DNA of 24,521 bases from Candidatus Heimdallarchaeota archaeon (GTDB lineage Archaea; Asgardarchaeota; Heimdallarchaeia; Heimdallarchaeales; Kariarchaeaceae), in the NCBI GenBank assembly GCA_029882335.1, contig JAOUKW010000013.1, positions 1 through 24,521 of the forward strand, read 5' to 3'. The position numbers were made by a program, and so were the translations under genes. The first letter of the stretch is position 1, and every line of letters starts with the position of its first letter. Below the pieces are notes generated by a model. It ran no database searches, was not told the DNA's origin, and worked only from the letters and a program-made list of their open reading frames with translations. Shown piece by piece: positions 17,075-23,877 of the stretch.

Positions 17075-17860
17075 ATGAGTTCTCATTATGGAATATTAAT
17101 ATTCCTTCTTTTCATTATCCTGATAATATTTATATCGGGAATTCGATTAGTTAAAGAATATGAGCGAGTCGTGATTTTTCGACTCGGGCGTTTTAACGGG
17201 GTTAAAGGACCCGGATTATTTTGGATAATACCTTATTTAGATAAATCTATAAAAGTTGATCTTAGAACCCAAGTAATTGATGTTCCTCGTCAAGAAGCAA
17301 TAACAAAGGATAATGTTCCTGCAGTAGTAAATGCTGCAGTGTTTTATCAGATTAATGAACCTGCAAAGGCAATTATTAGAGTTGAGAATTATAGATATGC
17401 AATCTCTCAAATTGCACAAACAACACTTAGAAGTGTAATTGGAGCTGTAGATTTGGATGAATTGTTATCAAATCGCGCAAAAGTTAATGCAGAAATATTA
17501 ACCCTCCTAGACGAAGCCTCTGATGCCTGGGGAGTAGATGTAAGCAAAGTTGAATTGAAAGATTTAGAATTACCAGATAACATGAAGAGAGCAATGGCAA
17601 AACAAGCAGAATCAGAAAGAGAGAGACGATCTCGAATTATATTAGCTGAAGGTGAATTAGAAGCTTCAAAGAAATTATCCGAAGCAGCAAAAATGATGTC
17701 TGAACATGGTGGTGTTACATTGAGATTATTACAAACTATTCAAGAAATTTCAACTGAAAATACATCAACTGTAATCATCCCCTTTCCAGCAGATTTAACT
17801 GGTGCTGTATCACGTATGTTACACCAAAATTCAAAATCACTTCCCTCAAAAGAAGATTAA
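17075..17860 (+). CDS. SPFH/band-7 protein (stomatin/slipin family)
   Basis: Membrane-anchored scaffold protein of the stomatin group. One N-terminal TM helix (5-24) is followed by the SPFH domain with typical phrases: VKEYERVVIFRLGRF (26-40), GPGLFWIIPYLD, KVDLRTQVIDVPRQEAITKDNVPAVVNA, YAISQIAQTTLRSVIGAVDLDELLSNR, WGVDVSKVELKDLELP. A charged coiled-coil stretch (about 170-215, AKQAESERERRSRIILAEGE) and the ALQT-like LLQTIQEIS end the protein at 261 aa, the usual size. Such genes are often beside an NfeD partner; none is visible here, the next gene being convergent with a 4-base TTAA stop overlap. Family assignment is certain; cellular role (membrane microdomain, protease regulation) is family knowledge only. 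Confidence 0.95.
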   Translation: MSSHYGILIFLLFIILIIFISGIRLVKEYERVVIFRLGRFNGVKGPGLFWIIPYLDKSIKVDLRTQVIDVPRQEAITKDNVPAVVNAAVFYQINEPAKAIIRVENYRYAISQIAQTTLRSVIGAVDLDELLSNRAKVNAEILTLLDEASDAWGVDVSKVELKDLELPDNMKRAMAKQAESERERRSRIILAEGELEASKKLSEAAKMMSEHGGVTLRLLQTIQEISTENTSTVIIPFPADLTGAVSRMLHQNSKSLPSKED

Positions 17861-19233
17861 TAATTAATTAAATTCAGAGATGAGAATTGTAAGAATAATT
17901 CCGTTGCATGTTGTTCTAATAATTCTGTTAAATCTTCTCCAACTGCCTCATACAAATATTTCTTTTCTGATTGATGAATTAAATCGTAGAGTAAAAATAT
18001 TGTAGTTTCTAGGTGTTTCTGAATTAAGTTAATGTTTGTATGATCTACATTTCCAAGGAAAAATACGAATGTAAAATCAAATTGGTCTCGAATAATAACA
18101 TTTGCATTACCCACCTTTAGACCTGCATAATGACCTTCTCCTAAGAACATCTCGTAACTAACCGTTGTTAGAGATGTGATAAATCCAGCAAATAGATCTT
18201 GATCTATGTTAAATTCTCCACCTCCTTTTGGCCAAAACTTACAATAATATGGTAAATTTTCACGTGAAATGAATAATCCATAAAGTTCTGGTATTTTAGT
18301 TAATTCGTATGATGATTTATGTGATTTTAGCATGGATCTAGTATAAAATGGATTCCTTTGTGTTATCGATAATAAATTTTCTGTAGTGTAGCTGACTTTT
18401 TTCTTCATCTCAACTGTTGATTGGCAAGCCTTACTGATTATAATATGATATTGGTCCAAATTGTCCTTGTAGCTAATTACAAAATCTAGATAATCTGAAT
18501 TTAGAATTTTTAATAAATAATCCAGTCTATACTCTTCAATTAAGGCAATGAGATGTATGTCAGGTCTAACTTCCTTGATTTGTGATGCGTAATTGAAGTT
18601 CCAGGTTTCTTCTTTATAGTTTTGATTGATAATTAAAGTATCAACTTCATTATGAATTAAGTATCCAATCATTCTATTATAATTGAAGAATCTCTTCACC
18701 ATGAATTGTTTCTTATATTTTTTAAAAAATGAATTTAACTTTGGTAAACTATTGCCAAATATGACAATTTTTGAAGGTACGGTTTTTGTTTTTTTGGTAT
18801 TGACTGATTTCGATCTTAAGGAATTAACAATATTATCAATATCTGTTTGGATATAATCATCTAATGGTAATTCTGAATTCAATAAATCCTCATATTTTTT
18901 CAATATTTTTTTGGTTGTTTGGCTTGTTTTTGCATCAACTTCCTGAATGTTAGACTTAATTAAATTGTTAACAAAGAATGAAAATTGTATATCTTTATGA
19001 AAGTGAAAATACGCAGATATACCACCAAAATTTATTTCATGAAATTCATTATTTTCATCTAAGCCATCTGAAAATAATTGTTTTCCTAATATCGTAATTG
19101 CTGATATGTATCCTGACAATAAGTATTCATCAATCATTAAGATGTCCTTGAAAAAGTGACTATACTTTGTAACCGATAAGGTTGATATTACACATCCTAA
19201 AATTTCATATACTCGAGTACCTTTTTTTTTCAA
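17857..19233 (-). CDS. Longin-like / receiver-like / longin-like protein (probable 3' part of a frameshifted gene)
   Basis: A 458-aa protein with three parts. Residues 8-90 and 310-435 resemble each other: both have a small beta strand (YEILGCVIS; ELYGLFIS), then IDEYLLSGYISAI against IDQDLFAGFITSL, then beta strands. This is the pattern of a longin/roadblock-like domain, as used with small GTPases. Between them (about 150-270) is a receiver-like alpha/beta domain (KIVIFGNS...DTLIINQN...LIALIEE) with Asn where the phosphorylated Asp should be. The only available start is TTG 19233 inside an A9-flanked overlap with the upstream gene, with no ribosome binding site. Removing one A from that run fuses the two genes into one 637-aa protein with the order receiver-longin-receiver-longin. 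I think this is one gene, split by slippage or a sequence error. Domain names are from pattern reading only. Confidence 0.7.
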   Translation of the reverse strand: MKKKGTRVYEILGCVISTLSVTKYSHFFKDILMIDEYLLSGYISAITILGKQLFSDGLDENNEFHEINFGGISAYFHFHKDIQFSFFVNNLIKSNIQEVDAKTSQTTKKILKKYEDLLNSELPLDDYIQTDIDNIVNSLRSKSVNTKKTKTVPSKIVIFGNSLPKLNSFFKKYKKQFMVKRFFNYNRMIGYLIHNEVDTLIINQNYKEETWNFNYASQIKEVRPDIHLIALIEEYRLDYLLKILNSDYLDFVISYKDNLDQYHIIISKACQSTVEMKKKVSYTTENLLSITQRNPFYTRSMLKSHKSSYELTKIPELYGLFISRENLPYYCKFWPKGGGEFNIDQDLFAGFITSLTTVSYEMFLGEGHYAGLKVGNANVIIRDQFDFTFVFFLGNVDHTNINLIQKHLETTIFLLYDLIHQSEKKYLYEAVGEDLTELLEQHATELFLQFSSLNLINY

Positions 19234-19771
19234 GTAAGGATGGTTCTTTTAATAAATAATAAGCAGGTGAGAATTTCGGTGGATCTTTGACCAGTTGTGC
19301 TAAAGTATCTGCAATTTCATATTTTGCTTGTTGTTCTAATATAATTGAATATGTAGAGAATTCATCTATTGGTATTGGTATATATGCATCAACTGAACCT
19401 AAATTTATAAATTCAACAAAAAATTCAATAGTATGACTCTGTGAAATTATAATTACTCTACTTATTGGATTATTCATTTTGACTATTCTAGAAAATGATA
19501 TTGTATTTAGTTCCTCGGTATCATGATCTAGAACGACTAGATTGAATGATTCTTCAATAAGTAAAGATAATGCATCTTCGGGTTTTACAACATGAACTAT
19601 CAGGGAAAAATTTGCTAATTCCTGTAAATTATTAGAAAAAAGAAAAGCAGTCTCAGAATTACCCACTAGTAGTAGATTTGTTATTTCTGAGTCAAATGCA
19701 TCACTGTGATGTAATAATGATTTTCTAATAATATTAGAAGAATTAACATCTGACTTTTCCCCTTTCATCAT
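19205..19771 (-). CDS. Receiver-like protein (probable 5' part of the frameshifted receiver-longin gene)
   Basis: 188 aa; residues 28-165 have the alpha/beta layout of a response-regulator receiver: strand NLLLVGNS, NLVVLDHD with an Asp at the phosphorylation position, RVIIISQS with Ser at the switch position, then LGSVDAYIPIPIDEF. The conserved Lys before the last Pro is replaced by Ile, and the acidic pair after strand 1 is missing, so phosphorylation is doubtful. No output domain follows in this frame: after an A9 run it stops within 6 codons, while the +1 frame continues into the longin-like protein at 17857-19233. The start is ATG 19771 (or the next codon, also ATG); a TATA-like TAATATATATATG about 20-25 bases upstream suggests a leaderless or near-leaderless message. 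Confidence 0.7.
   Translation of the reverse strand: MMKGEKSDVNSSNIIRKSLLHHSDAFDSEITNLLLVGNSETAFLFSNNLQELANFSLIVHVVKPEDALSLLIEESFNLVVLDHDTEELNTISFSRIVKMNNPISRVIIISQSHTIEFFVEFINLGSVDAYIPIPIDEFSTYSIILEQQAKYEIADTLAQLVKDPPKFSPAYYLLKEPSLLEKKRYSSI
19222..19230 (-). other. A9 homopolymer at the junction of two out-of-frame parts of one likely gene
   Basis: Nine T on the plus strand (A9 in the coding sense, context CTTG-A9-GGTACTCG). Upstream frame reads Leu-Glu-Lys-Lys-Arg and stops soon; with A8 it would read Leu-Glu-Lys-Lys-Gly-Thr-Arg and continue through the whole downstream protein. The run is a typical slippage or miscount site. Confidence 0.6.
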
Positions 19772-19932
19772 TCTAAATGTGTTTTTATGGCATATATATA
19801 TTATTGCACAATTTAATGGTAATGAGGATTAATCTATTAAAAATAAACAATTTAATTTTAAATTTCTAATATCAGGTATTTAGCATAATTTTATAGAACT
19901 ATATTTTTATATTTTATGTTGAAATTACATGT
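19772..19932. promoter_or_regulatory. Divergent promoter region between the receiver-longin gene and the basic protein gene
   Basis: 161 AT-rich bases. Minus-strand TATA-like TAATATATATATG lies near 19787-19800, and plus-strand ATATTTTTATAT near 19901-19912 is about 27 bases before ATG 19933. Both spacings would put the transcription start at or beside the start codon, so both messages may be leaderless. No ribosome binding site is seen. Confidence 0.4.
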
Positions 19933-20388
19933 ATGGATACGAATCGGAGGAATAAACGGTCTATTAAGTCAAAGATCCCGACTGGAGATCCACCAAAATT
20001 AAAATTGCCTTCAGCTACAAATGATGAACAAAAAAAAGATGGTACTCAAAACAAAAAAGTGAACTTAGGAATTGAATCCCATAAAAAACCTGCACCTATA
20101 AAAATTTCAAAAATTTCCGAACCAAGAAGGTTTCGATTAAAAAGGAATTCTCGTCCTAAAGATAGAGGTGATATTGATTTATCTGAGCAAAATACTAAAT
20201 CAATTGTTCCACCAAGTTCAAGAAATGATGGACTGAGAGATGATGCTCTAAGACAAACTAAACCAATTAAATCACCAAGTAAACGAAAAGATATAGTTAT
20301 GAATATTTCTGATGACGTTGAGGATTTAGAATTAAATCCTTCAAAATTTCCAAAAGATAAAATTCCTAGGGACAAAAGACCTAAATAA
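19933..20388 (+). CDS. Basic, low-complexity (disordered) protein of unknown function
   Basis: A 151-aa protein with no predicted fold: very rich in Lys, Arg, Pro, Ser and Asp, nearly free of hydrophobic clusters, no Cys, no TM. It contains repeated Lys/Arg-Pro groups (KSKIPTGDPPKLKLP; RFRLKRNSRPKDRGD; KSPSKRKD; KDKIPRDKRPK at the end) and an acidic patch (NISDDVEDLELNPSK, about 123-137). This looks like an intrinsically disordered nucleic-acid- or membrane-binding protein. It is 22 bases upstream of the M20 peptidase in the same direction, and has a good TATA-like box about 27 bases before its ATG, which supports it being real. The frame on the opposite strand (20046-20459) is its shadow. 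I do not recognise a family. Confidence 0.6.
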   Translation: MDTNRRNKRSIKSKIPTGDPPKLKLPSATNDEQKKDGTQNKKVNLGIESHKKPAPIKISKISEPRRFRLKRNSRPKDRGDIDLSEQNTKSIVPPSSRNDGLRDDALRQTKPIKSPSKRKDIVMNISDDVEDLELNPSKFPKDKIPRDKRPK

Positions 20389-20410
20389 TTCAAGTTAATC
20401 ATTAGTATAG

Positions 20411-21598
20411 GTGAATAATATTTCAATCGACAAAATAAATTCAATTCTTCAGCCCTCACTAGATCTGATTGATAATATGAAAGATGAATTAATTAATTTG
20501 ACAATAGAAATAACTGAAACTATAGCTCCAACATTTATGGAATTTCAAAGGGGAGAGCTTATTTTTCGAAAATTTATAGAAATGGGTTATATTGTAAAAA
20601 GAGACGAAGTTGGTAATATTATTGCGAGTAGTGATTTAAACAAGTTAGACGATAGTATTATTGTATCTGCTCATTTGGATACAGTATTTCCTGATGATAT
20701 TACAGTAAAAGTAACTCGCAAAGGTGATATTTTACATGGTCCTGGTGTAGGAGATGATTCAAGAGGTTTGGCAGTATTGTTAACCTTAGCAAGATTTTTA
20801 ATGCCATTATCAAAGAAATTTCCCATAGTTTATGTAGCTACCGTTGGTGAGGAGGGAATGGGTGATTTACGAGGAGTAAAACATTTATTTAATAAGATTA
20901 ATGCTGATAATTTGCTTTCTTGTAGGGTTTTTATAACAATTGATGGTTCAGGATCTTCTAGGATAATAACAGGTGCAACAGGCTCCAAGAGGTATCGAGT
21001 TTTATATTTTGGACCTGGTGGTCATTCATATGGTGCATTTGGAACAGTTAATCCAATCTATGCAATGTCAAAGTTTTTGGTTGAATTTGCTAATATTACT
21101 GTTTCTAAATCCCCAAAAACTACTTTTTCAGCCGGTCTAATTAATGGTGGTACCTCTATCAATGCAATACCGGAGAAAGTATGGGTAGATATTGATTTAA
21201 GATCAGAAAATGAACAGAAATTAATTGAATTACAAAATAAAGTATTTGGTTTAATTGATTCATCAATATATATTGAAAATTCGAAGGGTACTGGAACAAT
21301 TTCATATGAAATTAAAGAACTAGGGGATCGTCCCTGTGGTTTGTTGGATAGTAACTCTGAATTATATGAATTAATCAAATCGGTCAATACTTTTTTTGAT
21401 ATAGAGACCGATTTCATGTACAGTTCTACAGATGCTAACTTTCCTCTAAGCATTGGTATTCCTGCTTTTGCAATTGGTGGTATTGAAATATCTGGTAGGG
21501 CTCACACTGTTGATGAATGGATAGATGCAGGTGAATCAAGTTTATTAATAATAAAAAGGAATTTAATGCTTATTGGTGCTTTAAGTCTTCAGGATTAA
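20411..21598 (+). CDS. M20-family metallopeptidase (zinc amidohydrolase)
   Basis: Di-zinc aminopeptidase/amidohydrolase of the M20 family (PepT, ArgE, DapE, CPG2 relatives). Seen: first His and catalytic Asp in SAHLDTV (His88, Asp90), bridging Asp115 in GPGVGDDSRG, catalytic Glu and metal Glu in TVGEEGMGDLRG (Glu147, Glu148), the dimerisation-domain phrase FGPGGHSYGAFG, NGGTSINAIPEKVWVDIDLRS (very typical), SSTDANFPLSIGIPA and the last His in GRAHTVDEWI. 395 aa from GTG 20411; an in-frame ATG at 20477 would also keep the catalytic core, and neither start has a clear ribosome binding site. Substrate cannot be told: peptides are most likely. It ends with a 4-base TTAA overlap with the convergent small gene. 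Confidence 0.92.
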   Translation: MNNISIDKINSILQPSLDLIDNMKDELINLTIEITETIAPTFMEFQRGELIFRKFIEMGYIVKRDEVGNIIASSDLNKLDDSIIVSAHLDTVFPDDITVKVTRKGDILHGPGVGDDSRGLAVLLTLARFLMPLSKKFPIVYVATVGEEGMGDLRGVKHLFNKINADNLLSCRVFITIDGSGSSRIITGATGSKRYRVLYFGPGGHSYGAFGTVNPIYAMSKFLVEFANITVSKSPKTTFSAGLINGGTSINAIPEKVWVDIDLRSENEQKLIELQNKVFGLIDSSIYIENSKGTGTISYEIKELGDRPCGLLDSNSELYELIKSVNTFFDIETDFMYSSTDANFPLSIGIPAFAIGGIEISGRAHTVDEWIDAGESSLLIIKRNLMLIGALSLQD

Positions 21599-21936
21599 AA
21601 TTGTTGATGTTGTTCAAGTAAGAATTCATCTATTACTTCCCGAATAATATAAAGTAAGGAATCTTCTTCATTTGTAATGAAATTATCAAATTCTGCCACT
21701 GAAATAGCATCATCATATATTTTCTTAATTAGAAAAGTTATTTTTTGTTTTTCTTTATCATCAAGTATTTTATCTCTCCAAGCTCCTTTTACATAATTCA
21801 GTAGGTTTAAGATGTTTGCATCTGTCACAGTGAGTATTCTTTCCTCGTCATATGTAATATCCCCATCTTTTGCTGCAGTTTTGTATAATTTCACCATAAG
21901 TTTCCACCCCTTTTCTCGAATGATGATTTCTTTCAT
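21595..21936 (-). CDS. Small acidic helical protein, possibly TerB-like
   Basis: 113 aa (100 aa if Met14 is used), all-helical by composition. Two similar acidic helix starts, AAKDGDITYDEERIL (about 21-35) and DKILDDKEKQKITFLI (about 55-70), resemble the Asp/Glu pattern of TerB-like domains, where such pairs bind metal; an EF-hand-like reading of DGDITYDEE is also possible. A GGGGTGG sequence 6-8 bases before Met14 (ATG 21897) is the best ribosome binding site, while a TATA-like TTTATATG sits only about 20 bases before the upstream ATG 21936. So the shorter form may be the real one. Function unknown; TerB is a suggestion. Confidence 0.7.
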   Translation of the reverse strand: MKEIIIREKGWKLMVKLYKTAAKDGDITYDEERILTVTDANILNLLNYVKGAWRDKILDDKEKQKITFLIKKIYDDAISVAEFDNFITNEEDSLLYIIREVIDEFLLEQHQQF

Positions 21937-22019
21937 TATTTGTTACTGAACATATAAATCTAATAACTTTTCTCTTATTGAAATAAATTTTTTAATTTTA
22001 ATAATTTTATAGTGATTTT

Positions 22020-22631
22020 TCAAGCAAAAAATCCGATTATTCCTGTTACTGCGTATATTATTCCAAATAAGACAAGAATTAGATCAAATAAATAAATAGA
22101 TAATAATGTGTAGCCGATTCCAACACCAATTGCTAATAATAAGCCAATTAAAGTGCCTGGTAATCCTCCATTTGAATGAGGTCCCCATCTGATAAATTTA
22201 TATCGAATAAATGATCGTAAAAGTAAAAATAGTGAAAAAAATAGATATGGTATTGACAATAAAGCTGAAAACAAAATAAGAAATGTAATTTCATTGGAGA
22301 AGATTGATGTTGATACCGATATTTGACTGAATGAGTAGGCCGAATTTGCTCCAAGTGAAGTTCCCAAATATGAAAATATGAGTGGTAATATAGGCAAGCC
22401 GACAACAAAAAATAATTCATTAAAAGTAGCTTTATGTTTTTTATAGTATAATGAACGAGTTAACACAAAGATGGTAATTGTACCATAGATAGAGAAAAAT
22501 AAGAATTGATTTGCTTCCTCAACCTTTCCTTCTATAAAATAAAAGATAAACACACCAAATAGAACAATTGCTGTAAATATTGAAACTTTATGATAAAAAG
22601 CCATGCTTATATTATCTAATTCATAATTCAT
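22020..22631 (-). CDS. Five- to six-TM membrane protein, RING-less paralogue of the adjacent RING membrane protein
   Basis: 203 aa, almost all membrane: hydrophobic helices near 15-33, 43-60, 72-92, 115-137, 158-178 and 180-202. It aligns to the membrane half of the next gene (22673-23866): YFI at 31-33 and YYKKHKA at 62-68 have exactly the spacing of YFI (22-24) and YYRNHDA (53-59) there, and RWGP at 148-151 matches RIHGP at 139-143 with one residue of length difference. It stops where the neighbour's disordered linker and zinc domain begin. It lies 41 bases downstream in the same direction. This points to tandem duplication with loss (or gain) of the RING. A shorter start at Met10 is possible. 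Function unknown; it may pair with the RING protein in the membrane. Confidence 0.75.
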   Translation of the reverse strand: MNYELDNISMAFYHKVSIFTAIVLFGVFIFYFIEGKVEEANQFLFFSIYGTITIFVLTRSLYYKKHKATFNELFFVVGLPILPLIFSYLGTSLGANSAYSFSQISVSTSIFSNEITFLILFSALLSIPYLFFSLFLLLRSFIRYKFIRWGPHSNGGLPGTLIGLLLAIGVGIGYTLLSIYLFDLILVLFGIIYAVTGIIGFFA

Positions 22632-22672
22632 AAAAAAGTCTGAGGATGACTTTCATCTTCAATGTAGGAAAA

Positions 22673-23866
22673 TTATAATTTATTAACATATTTTTGATAT
22701 TGACTTTCTATTACCACACCATCTCTAAATAATCCTTTCGATGATTTTATATTTTTATTGCACCTTGGGCACATTTCACTCTGAGTTAACCATTGTTTAA
22801 GTTCAGTAAGATGTGCTGGGAATTTACAACTCGGACAAACTACAACACTCTGCTTACCATTTATGCTGAAGGCCTCATAACATACAATACATTTTAAATC
22901 ATCCTTACGTATAGAACCAGTAGGGATCAATTTCTTTAACTGCCCATTTGATTTTGATTTCGGTTGAGATTCATAATTAGGTCTTGAGCTATTATTTACT
23001 GGAACGCCATTACTTACTTGAATATCTGATGATGTTGATCTTGGATTTGATCTGTCATTTGTTGAATTTGTATTTGTAGTGTTACTAGCAATGTTTCGAT
23101 AACCTTGAGTTGGTCTAGTACTAATTTCTCTTCGACCAGAACGAGAAGTCGTTGGTATTTCTCTTCTACTATTTCTAGAGGTTGAGTTTTGAGATTGAGT
23201 GTTTCTAGGTGCATCTAAACTTGTTGTTCGAGAGGATGTAGTACTTGGCCTATATAATCCCTGTTCAAAATCTCTCTCTCTTGTTGATTGTACATTTGGT
23301 TTTATTAATTTATAAAAGATAAAGAATATTGACCAAATAATAAATAATAAACCTATAAAATCTATTTGCTCGAATAGGAATATACTAGTAAGAAATAGAA
23401 TTACAATTATTAAGTGAAAAAAGAGAGGAAGCTTTGTGGGACCATGGATTCTTCTTCTTACAACGAATCCACTGTATGTGCCTTGGTAAAAATTATTTAG
23501 CAATTTTCCTATTATAAAAAATGGAGGAATTAGTGATAGAGATGTAATTTTTGATGATGTAAATAATTCAAATTTAGTCGACCAAATTGGTATTTCCAAA
23601 TAATCTTTTCCTATACTATTGGGTATAATAAATGAACCAACCAGCATTATGCACAGTGGAATTACTAAAAATTGTGAACTTGCTGGTATAGCATCATGAT
23701 TCCGATAATATTTGTATTCTGTAACAAAAACAACAGTCAATGAAAGATAAAATGTTGTATATATGATAAATAATGAGACAGGCAAATCATCAGCTATAAA
23801 ATATTCTAATATGGTTAGTACCAAACCTAAGATAATCATACCCGATATGATTTGCTTTCTATCCAT
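22673..23866 (-). CDS. Six-TM membrane protein with C-terminal RING-like zinc domain (candidate membrane E3 ubiquitin ligase)
   Basis: 397 aa in three parts. Residues 1-188: about six TM helices (5-24, 29-48, 67-84, 107-123, 148-165, 170-188). Residues 195-315: a Ser/Thr/Arg/Asn-rich disordered linker (SRREIPTTSRSGRREISTRP and similar). Residues 324-372: a RING-type zinc site with C326, C329, C344, C347, H352, C366 and C369, in the setting VVVCPSC-x4-H-x7-WL-x5-CPRC that recalls RING-H2 domains. The eighth ligand, normally Cys three residues after the His, is Glu355. Architecture is like eukaryotic membrane E3 ligases (Hrd1 type). The gene follows the Rpn11-like protease by 11 bases with a weak AGTGG site. 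RING with a JAMM protease is the known archaeal ubiquitin setting, so an E3 role is a good inference; the altered ligand leaves doubt. Confidence 0.82.
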   Translation of the reverse strand: MDRKQIISGMIILGLVLTILEYFIADDLPVSLFIIYTTFYLSLTVVFVTEYKYYRNHDAIPASSQFLVIPLCIMLVGSFIIPNSIGKDYLEIPIWSTKFELFTSSKITSLSLIPPFFIIGKLLNNFYQGTYSGFVVRRRIHGPTKLPLFFHLIIVILFLTSIFLFEQIDFIGLLFIIWSIFFIFYKLIKPNVQSTRERDFEQGLYRPSTTSSRTTSLDAPRNTQSQNSTSRNSRREIPTTSRSGRREISTRPTQGYRNIASNTTNTNSTNDRSNPRSTSSDIQVSNGVPVNNSSRPNYESQPKSKSNGQLKKLIPTGSIRKDDLKCIVCYEAFSINGKQSVVVCPSCKFPAHLTELKQWLTQSEMCPRCNKNIKSSKGLFRDGVVIESQYQKYVNKL

Positions 23867-23877
23867 CAGAATCCACT

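Noticed and set aside
20046..20459. 137-aa minus-strand frame opposite the basic disordered protein
   Set aside because: Its Leu/Phe/Ser/Ile-rich sequence is what the antisense of a Lys/Asn/Asp-rich gene gives; it also overlaps the start of the M20 peptidase.
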